Source: Algoriphagus mannitolivorans DSM 15301
GTDB taxonomy: Bacteria > Bacteroidota > Bacteroidia > Cytophagales > Cyclobacteriaceae
Assembly: GCF_000429425.1 (NCBI RefSeq)
Contig: NZ_AUBV01000004.1
Span: 248,001 to 312,000 of the forward strand
Direction: 5' to 3'
DNA length: 64,000 bases
Shown: in pieces, positions 28,601 to 35,906 of the stretch
Layout: the number at the start of each line of letters is the position of its first letter
Position numbering within the stretch: position 1 is the stretch's first letter
The notes under the pieces: generated by a model
What the model saw: only the letters and a program-made list of their open reading frames with translations
Told to the model about the DNA's origin: nothing
Database searches by the model: none
Program-made: the position numbers and the translations under genes

Positions 28601-28985
28601 ACAAACCTTAATCTTCGAAGCTACCCGGTTTATTTCTACAGAAATAGAAATCTGCAATCAAGAAAATATTACAGTTACGCTGATTCCCGAAAAGCAAGAA
28701 ACGAATACCGAATCCGTGGGAGTAGCAGTAGCGGTAAATACTTTGACTGAGGAAGATTTGATCAAAGTAGCGACTATCCGAGGGCTTTTATCTGAAGGAT
28801 CAAATCCTGATAAAAACACGGTGATCCGATTAATGGAGGACGATAAGCAAGAGGTGACTCTGAAAACTGAGGAACTCGTCTTGCTCAAAAATGATACGCT
28901 TAAAGTCATCGCCGACAGCAGGGACCTGAGGTACCGAAGCAACTCGAATAAAACAAGTCTTGTCAACCTGATCACTGGAAAATAA
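25614..28985 (+). CDS. Large eCIS protein in the tail-fibre position, with Ig-like and carboxypeptidase-regulatory-like domains
   Basis: 1123 aa. The N-terminal 170 residues (SQIITTYPIFEGSQVLTSEQL, LIGIGIVCGMQV) look like a particle-attachment unit. Residues about 250-700 are largely helical. A cysteine cluster (C728, C730, C732, C736) precedes an Ig/cadherin-like module (about 750-845, IEVMVNDRLPI... FAGDDAFSYLLVDED). Residues about 952-1020 form a carboxypeptidase-regulatory-like beta-sandwich (VIGRVMTPAGGPVSGAKVSV, TNDKGEFLIQF). These C-terminal modules are typical of surface or adhesin proteins, and the gene lies where Afp13 encodes the fibre. No adenovirus-type shaft or fibre repeat is visible, so receptor binding is inferred. 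It ends with TAATG overlapping the tape-measure start. Confidence 0.75.
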   Translation: MSQIITTYPIFEGSQVLTSEQLNQLSAYLDQQNRLTRSKLIGIGIVCGMQVQPLTDGLKITKGLGITSEGFLIQIGQDFNGTHYRPYTLPEGISYKPFGFPEQDVTLFEILSSKPEDETDVKKLNDPAAFLTEKYVLLFLEIFDKDLKSCLGNACDDKGQDRIMTLRRLLISKTDLDKVLTRSANVSGGFSGAPDLKSFHFKKPLFSPSGLESNQIGPFINLYQKTIQDTATPEFWEQLQKGYTVFEPLLAKSFDFKNPFTQAALTAKITQIKQSLTDAPATIRGAQYLYDFFHELALAWGEFVETGLSLWYSCPTDPSIFPLHLMLGKAKPSTESPEEFYKYRHGFVQAPIYNEQRLLKETLAQQYRRLVLMIETFELEILKNPKPGQFPIKITPSKEKSGPLGLRSIPYYYDIKSKGNLGNWFSLEKNWANPAPQQLWSSTRGKVLGYDNQPDAMPSNPGFWESPLSYNWEAFPFLRIEGHLDYDILKAKEDIQKLINKFNLPIHLESLHLDSGGPLQDKNCGWNDLQEEYMHHRFQLLGMIRDLREILDFLQKMNEKYGGEKEMFSDKDENQVLKAFELFEIWVDAMSECLEDLDWDKFQEAYKKILQTLLDFLLIQMKLLDKMDVNDKEADKNLELINGLMARVSPLIYRILDLFYFTKIQRLFLSYLHRKSKLHNSRKFSEFLNENPGLTHEAGVYRGGTFILVYMQSSGKVIGDFSLPGAACDCQCIEACDSDDWSLLPPFARPDYAITLQNSAVSIEVMVNDRLPIKRNYIVKPLSESSEKGGKVSQDGNNPIFIYEPPKDFAGDDAFSYLLVDEDSGLSDVGRVTIWVKSPKPQTCYNRDILACWGEKNVFAAVEFRKLDPGNDLEFAIQSLLTSLQQTGGFTEEEIMSVDFLEEEESRKQLLSCLGLFQDGMDYDSMGKAILDYQAANCGASQPNPEPTCTSTRVIGRVMTPAGGPVSGAKVSVKGSNISVLTNDKGEFLIQFPNPGQTLIFEATRFISTEIEICNQENITVTLIPEKQETNTESVGVAVAVNTLTEEDLIKVATIRGLLSEGSNPDKNTVIRLMEDDKQEVTLKTEELVLLKNDTLKVIADSRDLRYRSNSNKTSLVNLITGK

Positions 28986-30547
28986 TGGCTAATCACCTCA
29001 TTCATCGGCAGATTCTACAACTGAGGTACCACAATGTAGCTCAGGCAAAAGCGGACATGAATTCCTGGGGTGAGCGCTTCCAGAAAATCATCCAACCCGC
29101 CATGGAGGAGGTGCTGGAGGAATTGGATCTGCCAAACCAAATCATCCGGATCAACCTGTTGAAATTGGACTTGGGGAAAATCCCTTCCAACTTGGACGCT
29201 GATCTACTTATTCAGAAGGTAAAAGAGGTCTTAAAAACTCAAATTCTTAAACAAATCCCTGAACTGTCTAAGTCTAATGTCAAGCCAAAGCCAAAAAATT
29301 CGGGCATAGCTGAAATCCATGGAACTCGGGACGAGCTTCAGGATCTGGAATTACTGCTTTTCCTGTTGGAACATGGACGCAACCCCTGGTGGAAATCCAT
29401 TTTTGATCAAACCGGAATCCGGGATTTGCTTCAAAAACTTTCTCGGGAGAAAAATCCGGCTTTAAAATCCCTGCTGGAAAGTAAATCCTTATCTGCAAAT
29501 CAGTTTAGAAGACTACTAAACCATACCCAATACTTGGATTTAATGTCTTTGGGCCAATGGGTATTCCCAGAGAAAGCCAAAAGCTGGGAGGCTTTTATCA
29601 ACAGCCTTGAAAATTCCTTGCCCCATGACATTAGCTCATCCGCCAGTTGGAAAAAGTCCAAGAGACTGCTTTTGGCAGAATTATTCTTTGCCCATAAAAC
29701 CCAAAAATCATTTGCTCTAAGCTCCTGGATAGAGGAATTTGTTTCACCTTCACAAAAGGTCAAAATCCCGATAGAAAACTTAGTAGAACCCCTGATATGG
29801 AGCTTTAGAATAGATTCTTCCTATGCTATTTCAAGCTCAATACTCGAAAAAACTTGGGAGAAATGGATCCACAGCCCGTTTATTCATACTCATTCTGAAA
29901 TCGGAACATCCAATTCTCCTAAAGCATTTTCCCCTGGGCTGGAAACTCTCCAGAAGGAGTTTCAAAGGCCGACAAACCAACAGGAAAATTCCCAAGTCAT
30001 TCCTTTTACCAAAGATTCCCGATCATCCCAACAAGACTTGATGTTGGAAGAGACCTATCCCATTCTGAATGCAGGGTTGGTATTGGTTGCTCCATTTTTG
30101 CCCTATTTCTTCAAAGGGCTTGGACTCCTTGAAAACAAAAAGTTTGTAAGCCAAGAGGCTCAAAATAGGGCGGCCCTGCTTTTACAATGCCTTTTGGAAA
30201 AGGAGGAAGCCTTTGAGGAGTCCGAACTCTTGCTGAATAAATTGCTTTGCGGGATTTCTCCGGGAGAGATTATTCCGGTAGAAATCACCCTTTCTGAGGT
30301 GGAAAAAGAAGAAATCCCCAACCTTTTAAATGCTATGGTGGCTCAATGGACAGCCCTGAAATCCACCTCTGGGGAATCCATGGCCAATGGCTTTTTCCCA
30401 AGGGAAGGAATTCTAAAAAAAGTGGACCGTGGCTATCAGCTGACCATTCCAAGAATCTCCATTGATATTCTTCTTAACCGCTTGCCTTGGACCCTGTCGA
30501 TTATCAAACTGCCCTGGATGCAGGAAACTTTATTTGTAGAATGGTAA
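28985..30547 (+). CDS. eCIS tape measure protein (Afp14-like)
   Basis: 520 aa, contractile injection system tape measure family. The N-terminus has the conserved HLIHRQILQLRYHN block and a helical stretch EEVLEELDLPNQIIRINLLKLDLG. The C-terminus ends with the diagnostic RISIDILLNRLPWTLSIIKLPW and FVEW. The middle is variable, as expected of a ruler. In Afp and PVC this protein spans the tube during assembly and sets tail length; deletion or extension changes length in well-studied tailed phages. It starts on TAATG (28983-28987) and overlaps the ATPase gene by 7 nt. Confidence 0.9.
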   Translation: MANHLIHRQILQLRYHNVAQAKADMNSWGERFQKIIQPAMEEVLEELDLPNQIIRINLLKLDLGKIPSNLDADLLIQKVKEVLKTQILKQIPELSKSNVKPKPKNSGIAEIHGTRDELQDLELLLFLLEHGRNPWWKSIFDQTGIRDLLQKLSREKNPALKSLLESKSLSANQFRRLLNHTQYLDLMSLGQWVFPEKAKSWEAFINSLENSLPHDISSSASWKKSKRLLLAELFFAHKTQKSFALSSWIEEFVSPSQKVKIPIENLVEPLIWSFRIDSSYAISSSILEKTWEKWIHSPFIHTHSEIGTSNSPKAFSPGLETLQKEFQRPTNQQENSQVIPFTKDSRSSQQDLMLEETYPILNAGLVLVAPFLPYFFKGLGLLENKKFVSQEAQNRAALLLQCLLEKEEAFEESELLLNKLLCGISPGEIIPVEITLSEVEKEEIPNLLNAMVAQWTALKSTSGESMANGFFPREGILKKVDRGYQLTIPRISIDILLNRLPWTLSIIKLPWMQETLFVEW

Positions 30548-31890
30548 GCCGAGCCCACGATAACGCCCAAACCATCCAGCTAGAACTCGACTGGCTGCAG
30601 CAGATTCTCAAAGCGAGATCTGCTCTTAACTCCAATCCCGGAACTGGCCCTGCGGACTTACTCCAGATTCCAGCTCCGGATTTGGGTGATTTGGATTCTC
30701 CCTATACCCAATTAATCCAAAACCTCCACTTAGGGCCAGAAGATAGATTCCTGCTGATTTTGGCAGCGGTCCCGCATATTCGCCCGCAGCTGCTGGACAT
30801 GTTTATGAGCAGAAATCAACTGACCCAGCAGATCTACACGGAGTTTGGAGGTCGAAAAGCCAAATCACATAATGGATTCATCCCAACCGGAGAAACCATC
30901 CTGTTTATCCTGGCCGGGAATGATTTGAAGAAGCGTTTCCAATACCAAAACCTTCTGGATGGGAATGGTAAGCTATTTCAGGAAGGAATTCTCAAATTGA
31001 CTGAAGTGGAGTCCGATGAATCCTTTTTGTCCGGGACATTGAGTATTTCCCGGGAAATCTTGGATCAAATCACCACCGGCAAGGTCCAAAAGCCAAGTTT
31101 CAGCAATGATTTCCCAGCACAAGGGCTGCATACCTCTCTGGACTGGGAGGATTTGGTCTTGCCAGAAGAGACTCGGCAACAACTCAAAGAGCTGGAAATC
31201 TGGTTGAAGCACAAAGATTTTTTGCTCAAGGATTGGGAAATGGGTAGGGTACTGAAGCCGGGGTATAAAGCTCTTTTCTTTGGACCTCCAGGCACAGGGA
31301 AGACTTTGACGGCTGCCCTATTGGGGAAAAAGACTGGGCTTGATGTCTATCGGATAGATCTTTCTCGCTTGGTATCCAAGTATATCGGTGAGACAGAAAA
31401 GAATCTGGCTAAAATTTTTGATAGGGCTGAAAGAAGAGGGTGGATCCTATTTTTTGACGAAGCCGATGCTCTTTTTGGAAAAAGAACTTCCGTCAACGAT
31501 GCCCACGACAAGTATGCCAACCAAGAGGTTTCCTACCTGCTGCAAAGAATTGAGGAATACGATGGTCTGGTCATTTTGGCCACCAATCTTAAAAACAACC
31601 TGGATGATGCCTTTATGCGAAGGTTTCAGTCCAGTATCTTTTTTCCAATGCCACAAGCGGAAGAAAGACTGCTGCTCTGGGAGAAGGGATTTCCCAAAAA
31701 GGCCGAGTTTGAAGAAAAAGTAGACCTCCCAACCTTGGCCTCCAACTACGACCTCAGCGGCGGCAGCATCATCAATGTGATTCAGCACAGCTTGCTAATG
31801 GCGCTGGAGCATGAAGATAAAGTCATTCGGATGGAAGATATCCGGGAGGGAATTCGAAGAGAATTCCAAAAAGTTGGTCGTACCATTTAA
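30541..31890 (+). CDS. AAA+ ATPase of the eCIS (Afp15-like)
   Basis: 449 aa from ATG 30541, which overlaps the tape-measure stop (ATGGTAA). A longer frame opens at TTG 30487, but that part duplicates coding sequence of the preceding gene. The N-terminal 180 residues are the eCIS-specific helical domain. The AAA module has Walker A GPPGTGKT (residues 248-255), Walker B ILFFDEAD (D306, E307), sensor 1 ILATNLKNN and arginine finger region DDAFMRRF. Afp15/Pvc15 homologues are needed for particle assembly, and in PVC for loading cargo. It is not a ClpV-type double AAA protein, which separates this locus from T6SS. Confidence 0.94.
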   Translation: MVSRAHDNAQTIQLELDWLQQILKARSALNSNPGTGPADLLQIPAPDLGDLDSPYTQLIQNLHLGPEDRFLLILAAVPHIRPQLLDMFMSRNQLTQQIYTEFGGRKAKSHNGFIPTGETILFILAGNDLKKRFQYQNLLDGNGKLFQEGILKLTEVESDESFLSGTLSISREILDQITTGKVQKPSFSNDFPAQGLHTSLDWEDLVLPEETRQQLKELEIWLKHKDFLLKDWEMGRVLKPGYKALFFGPPGTGKTLTAALLGKKTGLDVYRIDLSRLVSKYIGETEKNLAKIFDRAERRGWILFFDEADALFGKRTSVNDAHDKYANQEVSYLLQRIEEYDGLVILATNLKNNLDDAFMRRFQSSIFFPMPQAEERLLLWEKGFPKKAEFEEKVDLPTLASNYDLSGGSIINVIQHSLLMALEHEDKVIRMEDIREGIRREFQKVGRTI

Positions 31891-31901
31891 GCCCTTAAGC
31901 C

Positions 31902-32087
31902 ATGAAAAGAAAAGTCCGAAAAAAGCCTGAAAAGGAGGAAGAGCAGGAACCGATCATCTTAGTCGTAGACAAAGAAAAGGCAGCCGATGATAAAGTGAAG
32001 AAAGAAAAAATGACTCCTATCGAGAAAGAAAGACAAGGCATGAAACCCAGTGATCTGGGTGAGGCCATGAACCCTATTAAAAACTAA
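31902..32087 (+). CDS. Small Lys/Glu-rich protein between ATPase and cargo
   Basis: 61 aa, highly charged and probably disordered. It has a basic start (MKRKVRKKPEKEEEQEP), one hydrophobic patch IILVVD, alternating Lys/Glu, and a C-terminal MKPSDLGEAMNPIKN. It lies 11 nt after the ATPase gene and 3 nt before the cargo gene, with no room for another promoter, so it is made with the operon. I do not recognise a family. A role as cargo adaptor or chaperone is suggested only by position. Confidence 0.7.
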   Translation: MKRKVRKKPEKEEEQEPIILVVDKEKAADDKVKKEKMTPIEKERQGMKPSDLGEAMNPIKN

Positions 32088-32090
32088 ACT

Positions 32091-35000
32091 ATGGGTGCCG
32101 CAGCGGAAAAAATAAGTCCTTCAAAATCCCGTGCCTTCGGGACTGGGAATCCGCTGATCCAAACTTCCCTGAAAGTCGGCAAACCGGGGGATAAATACGA
32201 GGTCGAAGCCGACCGGGTGGCCGATCAGGTCATGATGATGCCGGCTCAGCCCAGTAGTCCAATTCTTTCAGCTAGTTCTGGAGGGCTTCAAATGATGCCC
32301 GAGGAAGAGGAAGAAGTTCAAATGATGCCGATTTCTTCGAGTTTTTCGATGATCTCGCTTGCCGGGGAGGAAGAGGAAGAAACCCTTCAATTGAAGGAAG
32401 ATAGCATCCAAGCAGATGGAAATGGTGCCCAAGCTTCCCCTAGACTTAGCGCCCAAATTCAATCCAATGCAGGAGGAGGAAGCCAAATGTCTCCTGCGGT
32501 TCAAGCTGAAATGAGTAGCAAAATAGGTGCTGATTTCTCAGGAGTAAAAATTCACACCGGACCTCAAGCCAGCAGCATGAGCAATGCTCTTGGAGCTCAG
32601 GCCTTCACTTATGGCAATGATATTTATTTCAACGATGGCAAATACCAGCCGGAATCGCCCGACGGAAAGAGGCTTCTAGCACATGAATTGACCCACACTG
32701 TCCAGCAGGGCAGCTCTCAGCCTAGAGTTTCCAGAAAAGAAATCACCCAAACCGAGCCTCAAGTTCAGCGGCTTCCTTGGGCTGTACGGGAGGGACTTTC
32801 CCGATTTGCCAGCTACATACCCGGATATACTCTTCTGTGCGTAATCATAGGATACGACCCTCTTGCCGGGAGGAATGTAGAGCGAAATGCTACGAATTTG
32901 ATCGGAGGACTTTTAGGACTGATTCCGATATTCGGAACCCTGCTTTTCAATAAGCTGGTAGAGTTGAACATCATCAACGATGCTTTGGCTTGGGTGGAAG
33001 CGGAGATGGCTTCCTTGGATTTGAGCGTAGGCCGCCTGGAAAGAACCTTGGAGCAAGCTTGGGATGAAGCCAGTGTCTTTTCTGGTTGGGATGAAAATAT
33101 GGCCGTCCTGGATCGGACCTTTGGACAGCTTTTTAGGGATATTTCCACCTTTGCAGGCAGAGTTCGCGACAAAGTATTCGAACTGGTCAAAGCGGCTCTG
33201 ATGACGGCTCTGAAGGCATTGGCAGATGCTTTCCTTGGCTACCCCCTTTTAGTCAAACTGATCGGAACAGACCCGCTGACGGGAGAAGAGGTAAACTCGA
33301 CCACAGCAGAAAAAATCGAAGCCTTTTTACTTCTGATCGGAAAAGAGCAGGAGCTGGAAAGGATGCGAGCCGAAGGTACCATCGAAAGGACCGCCGCCTG
33401 GATTGATGCAGAATTGGCAGCTCTCAATTTTAGTTTTGAGGAAATAAAAGCCCTTTTTGACCAAGCTTGGAATGCTTTTTCCCTGGAGGATTTGAGAGAT
33501 CCTGTCGGTGCATTTACTCGAACAATCGGGATTTTTGCTCCTTTTACTGCCCGGGTCTTCACCTTTGCCGCCAATGTAGCTATCAAAGTACTTGAATTTA
33601 TCAAGGATGCCCTGCTAGCCCAACTCTCGGCTTATGCCAGAGAGCAACAAGGATATCATCTGGTGACGGTGATTCTCGGAAAAGATCCATTTACTCAGGA
33701 AGTTGTCGAAAGAAGTACCGAAAACATTATCCGCGGATTTATGGGTTTGTTGCCGGGGGGAGAGGAGCAATTCCAGCAAATGAAGAAGACCGGGGCGATC
33801 CAACAGGCGGTTGTCAGAATAGATGCTGCGGTGGCCACCTTGAATTTTTCATGGGCCTATATCACCGGCTTATTCCTTGACCTTTGGAATAGCTTCACCA
33901 TCGCCGATGTCTTCAATCCCTTCGCTGCATTTGTTAGAATAGTGGAAACCCTTGCCAGTCCAATCCGCAGGCTTTTTGACTTTGTGGTCACTATTGTCCA
34001 AATCATTGTGGAGATCCTGTTAGTCGTGATGAATTTCCCTATCGACACGATTAATCAGATCATCGCCAATGCCCGGTCGGCCTTTGAGGATATCAAGCGG
34101 GATCCTATCGGTTTCATAAAAAATCTCCTTCGGGCAGTCAAGCAAGGCTTTGTTCAGTTTTTTGAAAATATCCTCACCCATCTTTTGGGAGGATTGAGAG
34201 ATTGGCTTTTTGGAGAATTGGCCTCAGCAGGAATCAATCCACCTGCTGACCTCAGCTTCCAGTCGATTTTGGGATTTGTATTGGATGTATTGGGACTGAC
34301 GATGGACAATGTCTGGGAAAGACTGGCCCTGAAAATCGGCCAAGAGCGGGTGGACCAGATCCGAAATGCCATTGATACCCTCACCGGGATATGGACTTTT
34401 ATCAAAGATGTATGGGAAAGAGGGCCGATTGCTATTTGGGAATATGTGCAAGAGCAGCTGAGCAATCTCTGGAATATGGTCTTGGAGCAAATTCAGAATT
34501 GGGTGGTGACCCGTATCGTTCAGCAAGTCACCACAAGACTGCTTTCGATGCTGGACCCTACGGGAATCATGGCTGTGGTAAACAGTTTTATCGCATTCTA
34601 TCGTGCCGTCCAGTCCTTTATTGAAAAGCTCCGGGAAATGCTGGAAATCGTCAATTCCTTCGTGGCAGGGGTGGCAAACATTGCGCGTGGATCTGTAGGA
34701 GAAGCGGCCAATTACCTAGAATCAGCCTTGGCCAGAGCGGTGCCGGTGGCTATAGGATTTTTGGCCAACCAAGTTGGTCTTCGTGGATTGGGAACCCGCA
34801 TCGCAGAGATGATCGGAGGACTGAGAGACCGGGTAAATGCAGCCATTGACTGGCTAATCGACCGGGCCTTGGCAGTAGGAGGAGCAATTCTGAATGCTGG
34901 GAGGAATGCGGTAGCGGCAGTGGTCAATTGGACCAGAAATTTATTAGGGGTTGAGCAAAGATTTGAAGGAGGAGATGGAAATCAACATAGAATTTATTTT

Positions 35001-35837
35001 CAGAGTAATGCCGGAGAAATGGTTATCATGATAAATCCTGCCCCCGCCAGTCCCCTAATCGCCTGGCTAAACAATCTTAATTTTTCGAATTCAGCGGATA
35101 ATGCCAAAAAAGCGGAGGCTCTCCAAGTTGCCAATCAAATTGAGACAAAAAAAGCAGAAACTATAAATGAAACAGATCCAAATAGGCAAGCTGCTGCTGA
35201 GGAGCAAAAAACCAGAGAAATAAGAAGGTTGGTGGATGAACTAAGTCGAAAACTCGGACCATTATTTAGCTCGGTCCTTGAAGAATGTGCCTCTGAAAGT
35301 AATGGAAAATTAGCTTTTGGGTCATTAACCGGTCCATATGGGACCTCCATGGAGGCAACCTATTTATCAAACAAAAATGCTCCTCATGGCTCTCGGCCAA
35401 GTGTTGATCATCCACGCTATGATTTGATAAACAGGAGAAAAAGAGGTCGTGGTGCTTACTATATTAAAGGCCACTTATTGAATGAACGATTAGGAGGTAC
35501 TGGCGCTAATTGGAAAAACTTAACTCCACTGACTAGGCGAGCTAATAGTGAACATGAAAGATTTGCAGAGTCGAGAGTGAAAACAGCAGTAAATGCCGGA
35601 AATATGGTGTACTATAAAGTTGAGGCCCAATATGGAAGAACATTACAGACAGATCCTGATCCAATAATTAATTCCATTAAATCTGGAGAAGTTGATATTC
35701 CTAATAGATTGGTTTGTAAAGCTGAGTTAATCACTCCAGCAGCTATTTCGAGATCTGGCCGGGAGGAAAGGACAACGTTAATTCCAGATGGGACCGTAAT
35801 TAACAATGATATTTCCAGCGACCCTTACGAAGTATAA
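32091..35837 (+). CDS. eCIS cargo/toxin: DUF4157, triple repeat and C-terminal nuclease-like domain
   Basis: 1248 aa. Residues about 48-110 hold acidic repeats (MMPEEEEEVQMMP). Residues about 134-215 are the eCIS-associated DUF4157 domain with GADFSGVKIHTG and the zincin-like motif HELTH (198-202). Residues 245-658 are three ungapped 138-residue repeats, each beginning GY.L...I.G.DP. A helical linker runs to about residue 960. The C-terminal 200 residues carry GHLLNERLGG (H1128), NLTP (N1143) and an ANSEH segment, the pattern of the beta-beta-alpha-metal DNA/RNA endonuclease toxins. GC is near 55% in the middle but about 40% over the last 800 nt, suggesting a swapped toxin module. It is the last gene of the operon, and no immunity-like gene follows. 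Confidence 0.88.
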   Translation: MGAAAEKISPSKSRAFGTGNPLIQTSLKVGKPGDKYEVEADRVADQVMMMPAQPSSPILSASSGGLQMMPEEEEEVQMMPISSSFSMISLAGEEEEETLQLKEDSIQADGNGAQASPRLSAQIQSNAGGGSQMSPAVQAEMSSKIGADFSGVKIHTGPQASSMSNALGAQAFTYGNDIYFNDGKYQPESPDGKRLLAHELTHTVQQGSSQPRVSRKEITQTEPQVQRLPWAVREGLSRFASYIPGYTLLCVIIGYDPLAGRNVERNATNLIGGLLGLIPIFGTLLFNKLVELNIINDALAWVEAEMASLDLSVGRLERTLEQAWDEASVFSGWDENMAVLDRTFGQLFRDISTFAGRVRDKVFELVKAALMTALKALADAFLGYPLLVKLIGTDPLTGEEVNSTTAEKIEAFLLLIGKEQELERMRAEGTIERTAAWIDAELAALNFSFEEIKALFDQAWNAFSLEDLRDPVGAFTRTIGIFAPFTARVFTFAANVAIKVLEFIKDALLAQLSAYAREQQGYHLVTVILGKDPFTQEVVERSTENIIRGFMGLLPGGEEQFQQMKKTGAIQQAVVRIDAAVATLNFSWAYITGLFLDLWNSFTIADVFNPFAAFVRIVETLASPIRRLFDFVVTIVQIIVEILLVVMNFPIDTINQIIANARSAFEDIKRDPIGFIKNLLRAVKQGFVQFFENILTHLLGGLRDWLFGELASAGINPPADLSFQSILGFVLDVLGLTMDNVWERLALKIGQERVDQIRNAIDTLTGIWTFIKDVWERGPIAIWEYVQEQLSNLWNMVLEQIQNWVVTRIVQQVTTRLLSMLDPTGIMAVVNSFIAFYRAVQSFIEKLREMLEIVNSFVAGVANIARGSVGEAANYLESALARAVPVAIGFLANQVGLRGLGTRIAEMIGGLRDRVNAAIDWLIDRALAVGGAILNAGRNAVAAVVNWTRNLLGVEQRFEGGDGNQHRIYFQSNAGEMVIMINPAPASPLIAWLNNLNFSNSADNAKKAEALQVANQIETKKAETINETDPNRQAAAEEQKTREIRRLVDELSRKLGPLFSSVLEECASESNGKLAFGSLTGPYGTSMEATYLSNKNAPHGSRPSVDHPRYDLINRRKRGRGAYYIKGHLLNERLGGTGANWKNLTPLTRRANSEHERFAESRVKTAVNAGNMVYYKVEAQYGRTLQTDPDPIINSIKSGEVDIPNRLVCKAELITPAAISRSGREERTTLIPDGTVINNDISSDPYEV
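32823..34064 (+). repeat. Three tandem 414-bp coding repeats inside the cargo gene
   Basis: Repeats start at 32823, 33237 and 33651, each exactly 138 codons. Shared positions include GY.LL..I.G.DPLTG near the start, a short helix ending in L(L/I)P, (W)IDAE.A.LN(F)S near the middle and a long hydrophobic helix at the end. Identity is moderate at protein level and low at DNA level, so the duplication is old. Function is unknown. Confidence 0.8.
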
Positions 35838-35906
35838 TAAAGTGACTTCACCTTTTTTAACACTTTTTCACCCTTCCTTTTTCGAGTCCGGGCGTTACAT
35901 TTAGGT

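Noticed and set aside
30487-30540. Upstream TTG extension of the AAA+ ATPase
   Set aside because: It lies wholly inside the conserved C-terminus of the tape-measure gene; the ATG at 30541 gives the normal coupled overlap.
15552-31890. Type VI secretion system
   Set aside because: VgrG, PAAR and gp25 are shared with T6SS, but TssJ, TssL, TssM, TssB/C pairs and ClpV are absent; the sheath is a single-chain type.
32682-32696. DUF4157 HELTH motif as proof of an active metalloprotease
   Set aside because: The zincin-like motif is visible, but I cannot see a confirmed third ligand, and activity of this domain in eCIS cargos is not established from sequence; it is reported as a domain only.
8710-35837. 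Prophage
   Set aside because: Sheath, tube and baseplate genes are present, but there is no capsid, portal, terminase, integrase or attachment site, and the AAA+ ATPase and DUF4157 cargo are of eCIS type.
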